64,000 nucleotides of DNA from Diadema setosum (Eukaryota > Echinodermata > Echinoidea > Diadematoida > Diadematidae): contig NC_092692.1 of NCBI RefSeq assembly GCF_964275005.1, positions 18,253,506-18,317,505 on the forward strand, written 5' to 3'. Positions within the stretch are counted from its first letter, which is position 1. Each line of letters opens with the position of its first letter. This document shows positions 38,498 through 53,400 of the stretch, piece by piece. Below the pieces are notes generated by a model that was given only the letters and a program-made list of their open reading frames with translations, had not been told where the DNA came from and searched no databases. The position numbers and the translations under genes were made by a program.

Positions 38498-41400
38498 AAC
38501 ATTCTAATGACAGGCTTCAACTGGGGATATGATAGTCTGCTCATGGTACAAAACTGTAAATGGGCATATGCCATTATTTCTTTCCGAAAAAAAAAAACAA
38601 AAATCTATATTCATTGAAAACCATCAAAAAATATTTGAATTCAGTTTTATAGTAAGTAGAAAATTAGGATTCATATAGTGTATAGGAGCATACGCAAGAG
38701 TCTAGGATACATGTAAAAATCATAGAATTTCCCCATTAAAATAGTGCGTGAAGTACTATTTGTCCACATCCAGTTACTAAATACACAGAACGGGCATAGA
38801 TATCCCTAGGGCCTTAAAATGGACTTTTTCATTTGTTTTACCATAAATTCTCTGAATGAGCGTATCAATTATATGCCCGTGCCTTTGAAATGTATCCCAG
38901 TTGGATAGAGTGAAACAATATATGATAATATCCCCAATTTAAGCCCCTTATGAGAAAACACAAGTCCATGCACACAAACACAAATTTACAACACTGTCCA
39001 TGTCCACAAACACACAACTTTTACACATTTACCAATATGTATTTGTATAACAGGTGATTTACAAGTATACAGGGCAATTAGAGTGCACTAGGAATGTTCC
39101 TGAAGTGCTCTTAGAAACTCTGTATGAAAAGACAGTGGAGTGCTTTAAAGTTTAGGCCCCTCTTAAGGTTAAGTATGTACAGAAGCACTCCGGAAACGCT
39201 CAAAAGTCCCTATAACGATTAATGGTCACCAACATTTAGAGCGCTCCTGAAGTAGTATGCGGTACGCACTGTGCACACAGGCTACTGTATATGCCGAATA
39301 TTTTGTGAGGTTTCGCGAATTTGCGAGTCAGGTGGTAATCGCAAAACTAAAAGACGCGCGTAAATGATGACTCTGATCTCAATATGAATGTGACGCACAC
39401 GTATACACTTTCTCCGTTCAGTACAGTACTCCATTATCGCGAATTTAACCACTTGCGAAATCATCGGGAAGTCCCGATTTGCGGAAATTTAGACTCGCTA
39501 AATATATGGCATATACAGTAGTTCCCGCACATGCGAATGTCACCCTGAAAGTTATGCCCTCTCAGCCAATTGTGCGCGTGGTCTCTGCCCACTTTAATTC
39601 TCTGTATGAACAAACACAAAGGGTCATAGGTCGAAGCACTCCAGGAGCACTCCTGCACCTAAACTTTGTGTATAAAATGGAATATATGAACTTTTCCAGG
39701 CATGAGCTGAATCATCATTTTCATCACATAAATTTACAAATCCCTGCTACATAATTCATACTTTTGCTCCGCAAAACTGGACTTCTAATCGAACTCTCCT
39801 TGCGGATACGAGCGGAATAATTTACTAATGGCATTTCAAGTGTTCCGCCTCATAAGTTTTTCACGTGCCGGGGCTCACTGCTTGACACGATACGACATTC
39901 GCATAATTGCCTTTCTCTAAAGGGTGCAAAACAGCTTCAGCACACTCCAAGCACTCTAAATTGCGAGTCCATGCCGAGGTATCCCCGTGCTACTGAAAGT
40001 GTGTTAGCATGACTGATCCCTTAGTGCCTTGTCTGTTCTGTTTTGTTTTGCTAGAAAAATAAATATTGACAGAGCTGTCTAGTACCATTATAATATGGTT
40101 CTTTAAAGATTCTGTGCTTAATTATCTGTCCCTGACCCCTTCTCCACTTTCAAGAATTTCAGTGAGTCTGTAGGAGCTATACATCTATAATCTACCACTT
40201 CTCCATCTCTATTATATGACCTTGCATTGCAAAACCCCCTACGTAGAGTGGAATGGGTCAATTTCCCAGTCAAAAATATGTGCTCTATGTCGAAAACATT
40301 CATTTCTAAGCTTCGACTATTGCCATGATAAACTATCCTTTTACAGATGAAGTCTGGGAGTATATGATCACATAAATGTAATATATTTCTGATTGCTGTA
40401 TAAATGCAGACCCACATTTCTTTTGCAGACTTTCTTTTTCTCTATTTCCAACTCTTTGAGGTGCTTACAGAGCTGTATGGTACATACATGTAAGAATCCT
40501 GTAAAAATCTTTTTTTTTTTTTTTTTTTTTGCTAGACAGACAGTGATACTTTTGGTATTCTCTGAAACAATCATGCATAGGATGTACTTGATGGGTATGC
40601 AAAGTCTTAGTATAATCTGATATCATATACTAGCTGTTACCATGGCAATTTAAGTCCATCTTTCATGTGCTCACAACCAAATATGAGTCAGCACACTTTA
40701 ATGCACTCAGAACTTTAAAAAAATCCATTTTCTCTCATGTAGCCAACCTAATGAATGCATTTTCAATCTATTCTTGTTTGTTGGGAACATATGATTATGA
40801 ATAGCTACTGTTTTTGAATGATCATCATCAGTTTCTTGAAGTTAATCAAACAGCAATATAAAGGAAAGCACTGTAAGATGCATAAGACAATAGAAATTGC
40901 ATTTATATGCAGGCATGCAACCTTATCCCACAAATTGTGATGAGGTTGGCTGGTGAGCAGTTGAGACATACCTGTGGCTCCATAGGCAAAGACAGTGGCA
41001 TTGAATCCCTGTGTGACACTCTGGATCAGATCTTTGGTAGTCAGCTCATACACCTCCTCCTGAACATTGGAAAGACAGACAAAACTCATTAATGCTTCCA
41101 TATTGGTTCAGCATTCGCATGGCTTCATCATTGTGATAAGGGATTGTGCAACATGTTCGGGCACTCATGTTATCGTCATCATCTATAGGCATATTGTGTT
41201 TCCATGGTGATAGACTATTTGGAGGATTTCTAGCTACTGTAAAACCAGATGAATGTTTGGGTGCATTTTAATTTCGTGAGAGCCACGATTGGTGAAATCT
41301 ATTGTACGCGAAAATTCTCGTCTGTACTGTATGCACTGAATGCAAGTGTCAATTTGCAAAAATTTCATGCCACAAAAATATCTTGCTTTCCAGTACCTGT

Positions 41401-44400
41401 TTGTATGAGTGATACCCATGACATTCAAAACCATGGACCGCAGTGGCACTACATGTACGCATCCATTTTATCCATAATACCGTATTTCCCTATTTTTTAA
41501 TTTGAACGTGATGTCGGTCCAATAACAGGCAATGTTTCTTTAATCAATTCTATAATCATGCCGCACCACAGCCTTCCAAGGCCACTCAAACAGACAAGGC
41601 AAGAATGAATTGTAAGGGAAAGTATACAATGTATGACTTATAACTTAAAAATATGAATGTTTGTAATACACTGCCTACAGTTGGATGTTCTGCAGCTTAG
41701 TCAGTGTTCTACAGCTTAGTCGCTGTTCACATCATTTCATTGGTCTAAAATTGAGCAGTCATTCTCTATTCATTGCAATCATTCTCTATCAACTGCACAC
41801 CCAGGTTGCATGACATTTACGCAATGTTGAATCATATATACATGGCGGACATTCGCATTGTCACATACAGTGGCTGTTGATAAATACAGTAGGTTCATAA
41901 CTTTGCAAAATATTTATCACATTGCCATGGTAACAGAGCTCAGCGTTGGGGCTGGTGAATTACCCCCCCCCCCCAAAAAAAAAAAAAGTATCCAATCCAA
42001 TCGCTCGCAAATATCAAATTTGCATCCAGCAATGGAGCGGACTTGATTTGATGAGCCTTTGTTACTTGACAGCTGAGATCACTCTATGATCGTGACTGGG
42101 CACTCTGATGAGCATTGCTGTATCATTCCCCCCACTGCTTGAGTAAGATGCACAAATAAGCTTGATTGTTTAAGGTCAGGTTAAAAAGTCATCTCTTGAA
42201 GTAATGTATTTTATGTTTGAATTTCTTGAATTAATGTTATTTTGTAATGCGCAGTCAAGAGTATATTATTATAGTAGCTGCGCAATATAAACGTCCTTTT
42301 TTATTATTATTATTATTATCATTATTATTATTATCATTATTATTATTATTATCATTATTATTATCATTTTGTGAACTTGGGAGTATTATTATCCTTTCTG
42401 CTGATTTGATTTCACATCAGAGAAGAAAATCATGTATACATACATGTACATGAAGGAAAGAAAGGGGAAACCCTCCATCTCCATTAAACAATTAATGATT
42501 TAATCTTCATGAGATTTTATGATATGATCTGCCACAGAAGTACAGTGTTAACTGGTGAACATCTAACTGAGAACAAATAAAATCTATAACCTATGAAATG
42601 CTGCAATTATTTCCTGGGAAAGCAAGTTTACTTTCATTCCAAATACACATGTACTCAGTGTCGACTTTGCAATAAGGAGACGTGATGACTATTTTTGGTG
42701 GTGTATTAACCATACCAGCAAAGCTTTGGCTAATTCATTGAAACAAAAAGAAAGAAGAAATATGGTGGTGGGTGCTTGTGACACTGACAATTTTATTACA
42801 GGTCTTTCTATTTCATGATATTCAGTTATTTTGGTGCTAGTTGAGTTTCATACTAATAAGTGTGTGTGCCTCACAATATGCCTCCATACAAGGTACTAAA
42901 ATTCAAAAGTGACTTTTTGATATTCCAAGCCTTTGAAGTTTATAGATGTTCTATAATATGCCACCACACAAGCACTGTGACATAATACTATTCTCTGCAC
43001 TTCTACTGCCCTGGCAACAACAGAGTGGTTTAAATAATAAATGGGTAATTTGGTACGATGGAAGTCTGACTAGGCAGCAAGGAAGACGGGGTTTGAAGTT
43101 GCATGTAAAACATTTATTACCCCGCCACTAATCGCATAGTGTCATGATGAGGCTAATGAAATTGCATGAAGATTAAAAAAGCAACAAAACCAGCAACAAC
43201 ATAAAGTTCTTCATGGTCAATTCTATTGCCCGGAAATGTATCAGAGTGTAAGGTCTTGATGGAAAAAGTACCATCCAATATCAAAATTTATGAATGATGT
43301 ATTACATTATTATTATAATTTTTTTTTTTTTTTGCAATTAGAATGGAGTGGATGCTTGTTTCAAAAAAAAAAGAAACAAAACAAAACTACACTCTGTTGA
43401 CTGGTTACCATGCCAATGTCATAAACACACTCTCTACTGAACTCATTCAAATCAAAATACAATAACAACTTATTAATTTCGGGAATGGAAGATGGATGCC
43501 TGACAGTTGTTTTGTTGCCCGCTATTATTTTGCCATTGATCTTTCAAGACCAGAGTCTTGACCAGTATTGTAATAGCTATGACTGGACAATGGAGAAGCA
43601 ATCAAAGCTTGTCAATACAGTCATCTCAATTGTTGAATTCAATCAAACCACATAAACAACAGGCAAAACTGGAGAGGAAATTTATTAGAATAGAAGACTC
43701 ACTGCCACTTCGTCTGACAGAATTTCTTTTTGCTCATTATTTTGGTGCATGACTTGTGCATCGTTCAAATTATTATTGCCACACAATTGATACGTGTTGA
43801 AAATTTGTCTTTAATTTTTTTTTTCCTTAAATACACTTATTCAATAAACTGCAGATAGATGCAGTCGGTTATATTCATACATCACCAGCAATTGTGTAAT
43901 TAATTTGGGGAGCTTCCTGTAGCTTTGGTATTTTAGAATTTAATATATGATGTGCAATATTTAAATTTATTTTCTTAAATGCCAGTACTGCCTTTATAAT
44001 TTGTACATTAATGCTTAAAATAATACTGATGATAATGCATATAATCATCATCATGACACTAAGCCATTAGTAAGAATAATAATAATGTATACATGTAGAC
44101 TGCATACAGGAATTTGTTAGCTTTGCAGTCATACAAAATGTTGTAAATATTGTCACACTTCATTTCCATTCAAACACGCAGTAGGGCAGCATACCTACAG
44201 AAAGAAGACTTTATTTTACCACTAATACAACGGTATATCTACATTTCCATCTCAGTATAAACACTCGTAATTGATACCCCGCATAGGTTGATTAAAAAAA
44301 TTGCAGACACAGCACGTAGCGTACCGCCAAACGTTTACTCTCTTTCCTTCATCACTTTATCCATGTAAATATAAAGACAAACGCCACTTTACTCCAGTTT

Positions 44401-47400
44401 ATTCCAATCCCACGTCAACAAATATTGACAGTCAAGCAGATGGGGAGGGAATTTCAAAAAAAATTTCACTTAATTGTGTTTGCTCAGGTGGCAGCCCCCG
44501 AGGAACCACGGCCGATTTATTGTCAAGCTCTCCCCGTTTCACAATTTTTATCACTGATGCGGGAGGCAGAAATGAAATTAAAATGACAATCCATCATGGC
44601 TTATGTAATGCATGCAGATGGATTTCTTTCAGCTTGACAGATAGCCAATTTGTTGCCATGACAACTTTGCTTTATACATTGTCTCTCCCTCTTCTTCTCC
44701 ATATAGAGAGAAATTGATATCTCACTGAAAAAAAAAAAAACAACCTAATCTAAACTAAAACACTGCATTCAGTAATATTACATAGTGTAGGCACAATTTA
44801 CTGTACATATTACATCTCTTTCTCTCTCTGTTTATCCACTCTACTGCCCTTGAGACGAAATTGATGTTCAGTTTATCCTTTTTATGCTTGGAGTGGCGAT
44901 CGGTACAAAAAAAAAGAAGAAGACGAAACACTCCAGTGTTGTACACACTTGCATGATTCACACTGACATGAATTAGTGGGGTACAAATCTAGAGATTTGC
45001 ATGGCTGATCCAAATCTCAAAATCTTTGCCTGTGTGGACATTAAATTCTGAGTAAACAGCACAATCAGCACTGCGATCCAATTCCCAAGAAATCTTGTGA
45101 TTATTTCAGAATCAACACAAATGAAATTAGCAGGATGATACGTACTGTGGCGAGTTTGTGAACACTGCAGCAAAATATCTCAAGATTTTCCTTCCCATCA
45201 TTCAAACACACATGACTGAACTGTGCACAAAACAAGGCAGGGGCGGATACATGAATTCTGTAAATGGGAGGCACCTTTACAAAATTAAAGGGAGGCGCAT
45301 GTGCCAGCATTTTTTTCTTTTTATTTCTTTAGTTATAACAAAAAAATAAAGTGGGGCCTGTGTCAGGTGCGCCCCCGCCTGGATCCGCCACTGCAAGGGC
45401 AATTCAGAGTCACAATTTCGGTAGATTTCGGGCATGCGCAGTTTGTTTTTACAAATTATCATGATCGACAATTGGCGGGATATTTCTATTTGTCTGAACG
45501 GGCACAAAAAATCTTTGAGATTTGGATTGCAATCATCATCCCACTATTTTGTCTGTATGAATGCAGCTAATGTCCAAAGTCCTTGGCAAAGAAAGGGTTA
45601 GTTGTTTTAATACAACACCTTGTTAAACCACACATTACAGAATTACACATTTTAACTTTGTTTGCTAGAAATAAAGCACAGCTGTTGTATAGTTTCTATT
45701 AGAAAATGAATTGCTAAACTGTATATCATAGACATTCAAGCCTATGTCAAGTCAAATAAACAGTACTTATCTTAAACTTTAGGGGGGGAAAAAGTAAGAA
45801 CCAGGTGCTACAAAAGGCACAAGTGTTGTATGCCTGGGCCAAATATACCTTTTATAGTTCATCTCTCCACGAGTCCATTTGTGTGTTTCTCACATCAATT
45901 TGATTTTCAAAGTAATTCCAGCTCTGTGTTTGCTTTCCAGCAAGCTGCTACTACATGAGATTGATTGTAGCCCATTTAGCAAATTAGTGTTATTAATCAT
46001 CCCCTACCCTATCTCTCTTACTATTAAGACTCTTTCTTCCACCCTCCCATTCTTTCTCTCTTTCTTACATCATAATCTTAATATGATACGTCCACTGGGT
46101 TCTGTAGTACCTGGATAGCTATTTAAAGTAGAAATTAAAGCTTGGGTTCAACAAAAAAATGAACTTTCAATGTATAATTGACATTTACACTGATATGGAT
46201 TTCCTGGTATACTTATTCACAATAAAAAGAAACACTATCAGAAAATTTCATCCCGTACATGTAGAAGTATTCACTGCTTTACAAAAAAAAAAAAAAAAAA
46301 GTTTTCAAATAAACTTTCATATCACATATTGTAAATGTTGATTGCAGAGTTTAAATGACACTGGAACTCTGAAAACCTGTCTAGGCTACAAGTGTACATC
46401 AAAGGCTAAAGAACAGTGCATTGTGGGGTTTTTTTTAACACAAGAAAAGCAACATGCATGAAGGTTTGAATAATAAAGGGGGTCATAAAAATATTTTAAC
46501 AATTGAATTCATGATTTACACTGTATGGTACAAAATTTCATGAATGTAAAACATTGGTTGGCATGAGTCATGCCAGCAATGTCTACAACTAAACAAAGTT
46601 GGACTAAGTATGAAACATTGTAGAATCAACTTCCTACAGCTACTATAAACCACCTCCAAACTGGTATACAGGGCATGTATTTAAACTCTATCACAGCTTT
46701 ACGGATCACAAAATACAATGTGTCCAAACATGCGTGAAACTTGATATACATTATGCTGAGCATTAACAAAATGGAATCATTTGCAATCGCTCTCCTCTGG
46801 TTACTTCTCCTTGCTATACATGAATACAGAGCTCTGCATCTCCAAGGCAACAAGAATACAGAAACATTTTTGCACTACAGGCTGGGTTCATTATATTGAT
46901 ACAGTACAAGTGTACACTGTAGACCAATGCCATCTGGGTACCATCCAGTCAATCAGATTAGTTTACTAATTGCAAAAGTTGTAGCATGGTAAACATACTG
47001 TTTCAACACTGAAAATCAATGTCAAGCTCACTGGGCAAACAAAACTACACTCAAAAAACTTTTTTAAATTAAAGTCACACCCTGCAAATAAAATCATTTC
47101 ATGCCGAGTATTCAATCCTAACAATTTCACTTTCCTGAATTGAATAGAAAACATGTGTATTGCATCTCAGATTCTGATTCCATCCCCCTGTTTCACAAAC
47201 TGCTGGTACCATAATATATCAATCTAAACATTTTTTCAGCTACTCTCCCTATAATCACTAGTCATACATGTAGACCCTAACATAACATTGATATGTGACA
47301 AAGAAGTGGAGAAGATTAAAATCACCTAAACTTGAGCAACATGATTATGATCTCTAAGGTCAGCATAAGATAGAAAGTGCATTTCACCAAAGAATTTTAT

Positions 47401-50400
47401 GGTATCACCATTCTTCTACTACTAATAGTACTATGTTTTTCGATGCAATATTTCTAGGACATGCAAACATGACTATGATACAAACACAAAATCCTTACGC
47501 CATTTATATGCCCTATGATTCAGACATTTATAGACAAAACGGAGAGGGTGAACAAGGTAGGTTTCATTAAATCCTAACAGATCTCCAAGGTATTACAAGC
47601 CTTTATGAGTGTAAGCCAATCTTCTAGATCTAGGGAGAACAGTCTTCCCTTCTCTACTTATTTTTTTTTTTTAATCCAAGGGCTTAATTCAGCCAATTTC
47701 CTAATGCTTGATGCTGCAGGACCTCAAGGGAAGCCCACTCCAGGGTCACGGCTATAGGAGGATGTAAAAGACAGTTTGGCAAAGGTCACCAGAAACAAAT
47801 GGATTAGGCGCAGCGATGTTTCAACGGGCTTCTTCACTTCCCCTTCTATGAACACCCGGCTTCTTTATTAACAACTGTACTACTCTGACCACAACCACAA
47901 ATATTTGGGGACACCGCATCACAAGGTTTTGGGGTAATAGAGGCAGACACACGCTAATTGTCTTTGGCCCTACCTGGGTGCTGGTGGCATCGAAGGCCCT
48001 GTCGAAGACGTAGTGCTTCTCCCTTGATCGGTTCGCCCTCAGGACATCGTCAGGGTCATCCGTCGGATCACGCAGGACAACAATCTGTAGGAATTTCATT
48101 CAGATTGAAGGGGAAACAAAGTGCAAATGAAAGTGAACTATTGATAAGGCATATTTAACGATGAGAGATTACACTCTCTGTACTGTAAATTGATTATCAT
48201 CCGCTTTTTCTTCTTTATTTTTTTTTGGGGGGGGGTAGGGAAGGTGGTTGAAATAAAGGAAAACCCTCACATTGTCATGTAAGCTGCTTTCTCACATAAC
48301 CATTGAAATATGACCATCATGCAGAAAAACTGATTCTGAAATGCCACACATTGTACATTCATAACTGTTCAGTCATTAAAGTAAGTTCACAAATTCATTT
48401 CAATTTATTACTATATAAGCAGCAAAATTACATTCTTCTGTATCATGAAACATCATCAAAGTGTACTGTAAAACAAGGAATTTTCGCATGCATTTTACTG
48501 TCGCGAATTTCGCGAGGGCCAAGATTCGCAAAATTAAAATACACATGAAAGTTCTTGTCTACATTATACACATTGAATGTTTGAGGCAACTCGTGAAAAT
48601 TTCATGCTGTGAAACAGGACGTCGGCTCCAATTTGCAAAAATGTCATGCCGCGAAAATTTTGTGTTTTACAGTACAAATTGTACATTGTGACTCAATCAT
48701 TGCTCACTCAGTCGCATGCTCATTTCATAGTGTACGCCAGAGAAAATTCCCCAATCATTTAGTTTGACAATGATGGGACTGAGACACTCAAAATAAGGAT
48801 ACATGTACATAGAGGCATGAAGTTGATTAAAGTACCTTAGAACATCTCCTTCAAAGAATATACATGTACTTCTCTATAACTTTATTTAATATTGATGATA
48901 CTTCCTCCCCAACCTGCGTATAACAGTTCAACTTCGTCTGAAGAAAAGTGAAAAGTAGAGAAAATGCATTTGGTGTATCACATTCAATGGAGCACAGTAC
49001 AAAGAAAAATACACATAAAGCATCCGAAACCCCACTGCTTCAAACCACACATCAATACCCATCAAAAAGACACGACTTCAACCTTGTAAATAACGATCAA
49101 ACTTTGCTCATCAAACCACAATACAACTGCATTACCAAAGCGTAGTTCTTCCACCAATGCATGAGTGGGCAAACATTATTTGTCAAAGGACCGACACAAA
49201 TCAACCAGAGGTAAAACATGATCAAAATTGAACTTGACTGCTATACAGTATCTGCAGTCAACCCACACTTCAAAATCAACTCATCTGCAACATTTGGACA
49301 GCAGAGTAAAACATGAGAATTACTTCAGAACACAAGAGAAAATGTTTGATAATGGAGGCTGTGAAATCAATGTTTAAAGTCAGAAATGTCAATGATGTAG
49401 GTTGGTTGACTGGCATAGGCTAGGCCTTTGCTGTACTCATAACATTTGGAATAAATGTGACTGTACTTTTTTATGGCCAATATTGTCTGTGATGGATTGA
49501 ACATGCATCTGTCTGCTCTCTTCTATCTATGAAATATCAAGCGATACCATACAGTGAAAGCAAAATGAGATGACATTCGATGACTGACTGTTTCTTTGCA
49601 AACTGAATCAACTACTTGGTTGGGATGATTTAATTCCAGGTATTTTCATGCCACATTACAAACTGCTGGCAGTGTGTGTGTCATTGTTACCTAGCGATCC
49701 TGCCATCGATTGCTAGACTGGCATTGTGTGAACTCGCAACTGCCACAGACAGACATGGCCCGAGACAATTACCAGAAAGGGATGAAGAGGGAGCTGGAAT
49801 AGAGACCCAGGAGGTACAAAATCAATAACATTCCTTTCAGCATCTGTGCAGACATATCAGCACTCCCATCTCCCCCTGTGACTCTGTGCTTTAATATTGG
49901 CTTCTTTAGAAAGTGCAAGAGGATTCAAGAAACTCCCAAGGCCCGGTTTCTGCCCCACTGTGCACTCCCCTCGGTTTCTTGTGCGTGTCAGGATTGTGCA
50001 AGTGTGACACCGATCAATAAGAAATTTCTCTGCAAACAAGAAAAGCTTTTGATGGAGTACGTGTTCCAGCACCTGAGAGAGAGAGAAAAAAAAACGTATT
50101 TTCACCTGCTTCAGAAGTGTTGTCCGAACAGCAAGGCCTGGATACGGCATGTCCGTCTTTTATTCGGTTTTGAAGAAAACACATCAAAACATTTTATATC
50201 TGTTCATACTACTTATCTCACACTCACAGACAATCTATCAAAGATAAACATCTGGAAACAGTGTGTAGCACTGCATTCTTTTTATGCAGATATATCACTC
50301 GATCAATTTATGCTTATCATATTCAGCTTGTTGAAAAGTGCAGCATACAAAGACAGTTTTGAATCAAAGTACATTGTGCTTTGGGAGACATCTTTCCATA

Positions 50401-53400
50401 ATTGTTTTGTCTGAAACTAATGCTATATTTCTTTGTAGATGAAAAAGTATAATGCATTTAGGATAACTTAAAACAAATTGTACACCTAGTATTTGAACTT
50501 TACCATAATGTACAAGTCAAACCATACTTTGAAGTTTACTGCAAACCTTTTGAGTATGCTTCATTACATCGAAATACACGCTCCAGAAATTGAGAAAAGA
50601 TGAAAAAAAAAATCAATCTTATCACTCTATCCCATCTCCTACACGAGATAATGGAATTTCCACAAGTTCTGTACTAGACCAACCAGGTTCAAAAGGGACA
50701 GGTTTTACACATAGTTTAATGTTCAAATCAATTGCCATAATGCATTAATCCAACTATGGAAGAAGTCGAGAGATATTGCAGGTAATCCATAACTCCCTGC
50801 CCACCTCCACCCCACAATAAACACAAACAAACAAACCCAACAAACATGACGGAGGGCATTAATAACAGATGACTCCTCTTTTCATTGGGTTTGTAGCTTA
50901 CTGTAAAAATGTACAATTTAAAAAGTTGATATTTGTATTATAATATCAAATTCCACGTGTCAAATACTATACTATGCTCTTCACTAAGATGTTTAGTCTT
51001 CAGCTGATGGCAGAATATTAAAAAAAGGAACACAAAAAGAGCACAAGTTCTCTTTTAAACAAATTACATACCGTAATAACGAAATTTTGTTACAACAAAG
51101 TAAAAATTCAGGTCCAAATATCACTTATCTCTAGATATGTACTTTATTTGTTCAGCTGTAAAGAAATTCTGATATAACAAAAGGAAACTGTGGTCCCAAG
51201 GACTTTGTTATACATGTACATGTAAGGAAGTACGTCACCTGAATATAATAATCAATTTGTTACAGGTCTACAACATCCTGGATGTTTCACAACACATCAA
51301 TGTAAGTTTTGCTTGTATCATATTAGCATTATACACAACCTCATATTAATTCACTTTGAGAGAACATTTCTTTTTTTATTTGCTATTTATAATTGATGTT
51401 CATGCTTGGTTTATCTGGCTACACACTTCTAGTAGTCAAGGTCTCTACATTTGTATGTGCATCAGATTAAATTCACTTGTTGACTGTATCTCCTTATAAA
51501 CGCAGTAGAATGATTCGAAACCAGTCATCTTGCTTTGTCTGACACTTTTCCAAGTCCCTGAGACTGCTGAATTTCTGCTGTAATTCTCCTGAAATGCTGA
51601 TTACAAGTAGGATGCAAGCATGGCTGGGCATCCATCATTCCCAACTGAGCTGGGTGAACATGAATTGAAGATAATCCTGCCTGCTGTTTGCTACAGGGGG
51701 ATTTAATCGGTTCAATGACTTCAAGGAACAAGGCCAAGATGTCTTTGGGGAGAAAAAGGACTGAGAAAGAGGACTTGGCCCAAATAATGAAAAGGGCTTT
51801 AATACAGTAGCACACTACACAGAAGACTTGATACTGACTTGGTATCAGGAGGGTTCTTAAGTTTTGATTACTGAACACTCTGCTGAATGTCTTCACACAA
51901 TACATTCAGGCCTTGAAGGAGCTCTTCTTTGATTATTCTGGAAGAAGGCTGCAGCATGGATGTTGTCCAAGCATTAATCGCAGAGGAAAGAGAAGATCTG
52001 GATCATCTCTTCAAGTGTTTCATTTCTTTCTCCCCTCTTATCAAAGCACTAAAGATGAGCTTTCAAAAGCTGATCAATAGATCTGAGAGCTAAGTTGTGC
52101 AAATGCCACCATAGAGTGAGTGGCTTTGGATTTCACCTTGATTGTGTACAAGCTGTCTAGATACTGTACGAGCTGAAATTTTCGCTCACAGATATTTTCG
52201 CGAATTGCTACTTGGAGGACATTTTCGTGTGTTGTTAATTTCGCGGTTGCGAGGGTCTAACTGAACTTACTTATTTGGGCGTTGTTATTTTCGCGTGTTG
52301 TTATTTTCACAGTTCAAAGGCAATTCGCGAAATTCACGAAAATAAAACCATCGCAGTAGTTACTGCACAGTACTTACTGTGCATGCTAGATGCTCGATCA
52401 TATGGACAAGAGTCAATGCCATATATAGTATCAATGACATAGTTTGGTAGGTAAATCTTACATTTTTATGATCTCTGATGATTTGGCCCCTTTATTTGAA
52501 TGTAATACCTCAGGCATGTACTGGTACATGTATATTATGATGCATTGTCATTGCCATCCCAGACCTGGACTTTGGTGCTATCTTTACCTTTAATATAAAT
52601 TTCTTAACATTCAACCTAAGTGAATCAGACGTGATAAAAGGATAAATACTGAATGCCAGATTCTTAGTAAGTTTTTGCAGACAAAGTTGATTCACTTGAA
52701 AAGTTTCTCTATTTTTCACCAGTTTTCATCAGTTTCTGGAAGTTTTTCAAATAATGCACAGTAACATGTGGAATATTGCTGTGATACACTTTAATAGCAA
52801 GCCCCATCATGCGCTTCCATTGTGGATAACATTAAATACATTGCACATCGAACAATGTCCGTATCTGTACGTGTCGTTCAAATTCTAAGACTTACAAATG
52901 TACCTCTTGGGGAAATGAAATGAACAATCATGAATTGAACATTACACTGCTAATATTCAAACTGTATCATCACTGTTATCAATGTTTGCTGCAATACACA
53001 AGATATCCTCACAGTAAGTATTATCCAAATGTGTACACTACGTCTGATATGATCTGAAAAACTCTTTAGGCACAGGCTATTAAGACAAGAGATACAATCC
53101 AGAAACTAAGCAGATAAAAAGATAAACTGTATACTCTGCAGGTGATTCAAACCACTCGATAGATAAAATAAAATAAAAATTATAATGTCTGGGATATTTA
53201 GATAAAGAAACATACTGTACACTGCAAACTCTTAGCCTAGAGATTGAAGAACATTCCAGATAAAAGAATTTCTGTTATCACATCAGAGAATCTCAGCAGT
53301 TACATACAGTACAATTGTATGCCGATTTCCATTTCATTCTTTGAATTTTGGTCAGAACAAAAAAGTACAATCAAAATTAATTCAATCAAGAAGTACAACG

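Larger units (their letters stand above)
31939..40971. other. KIF19 intron 4 (9.0 kb)
   Basis: Contains a piggyBac-like MITE, a CTGTA-ended MITE, a shared dispersed repeat near 33.2 kb, CA microsatellites and X-box-like sites. No second gene is recognised on either strand. Repeat-poor stretches around 32.8-33.0, 34.2-34.7 and 36.8-37.4 kb are of higher complexity. Confidence 0.6.
41060..47973. other. KIF19 intron 3 (6.9 kb)
   Basis: Contains a CTGTA-ended MITE, a TTA microsatellite and a small GGCGGATCC MITE. No other gene recognised; the 138-codon frame at 44301-44717 lacks recognisable content. Confidence 0.6.

Noticed and set aside
44301-44717. 138-codon plus-strand frame in KIF19 intron 3
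   Set aside because: Composition looks like translated AT-rich non-coding DNA and no domain is recognisable.
51525-51905. 126-codon minus-strand frame in KIF19 intron 2
   Set aside because: On the KIF19 strand, but the phases of exons 2 and 3 join perfectly without it and the human protein has no insertion there.
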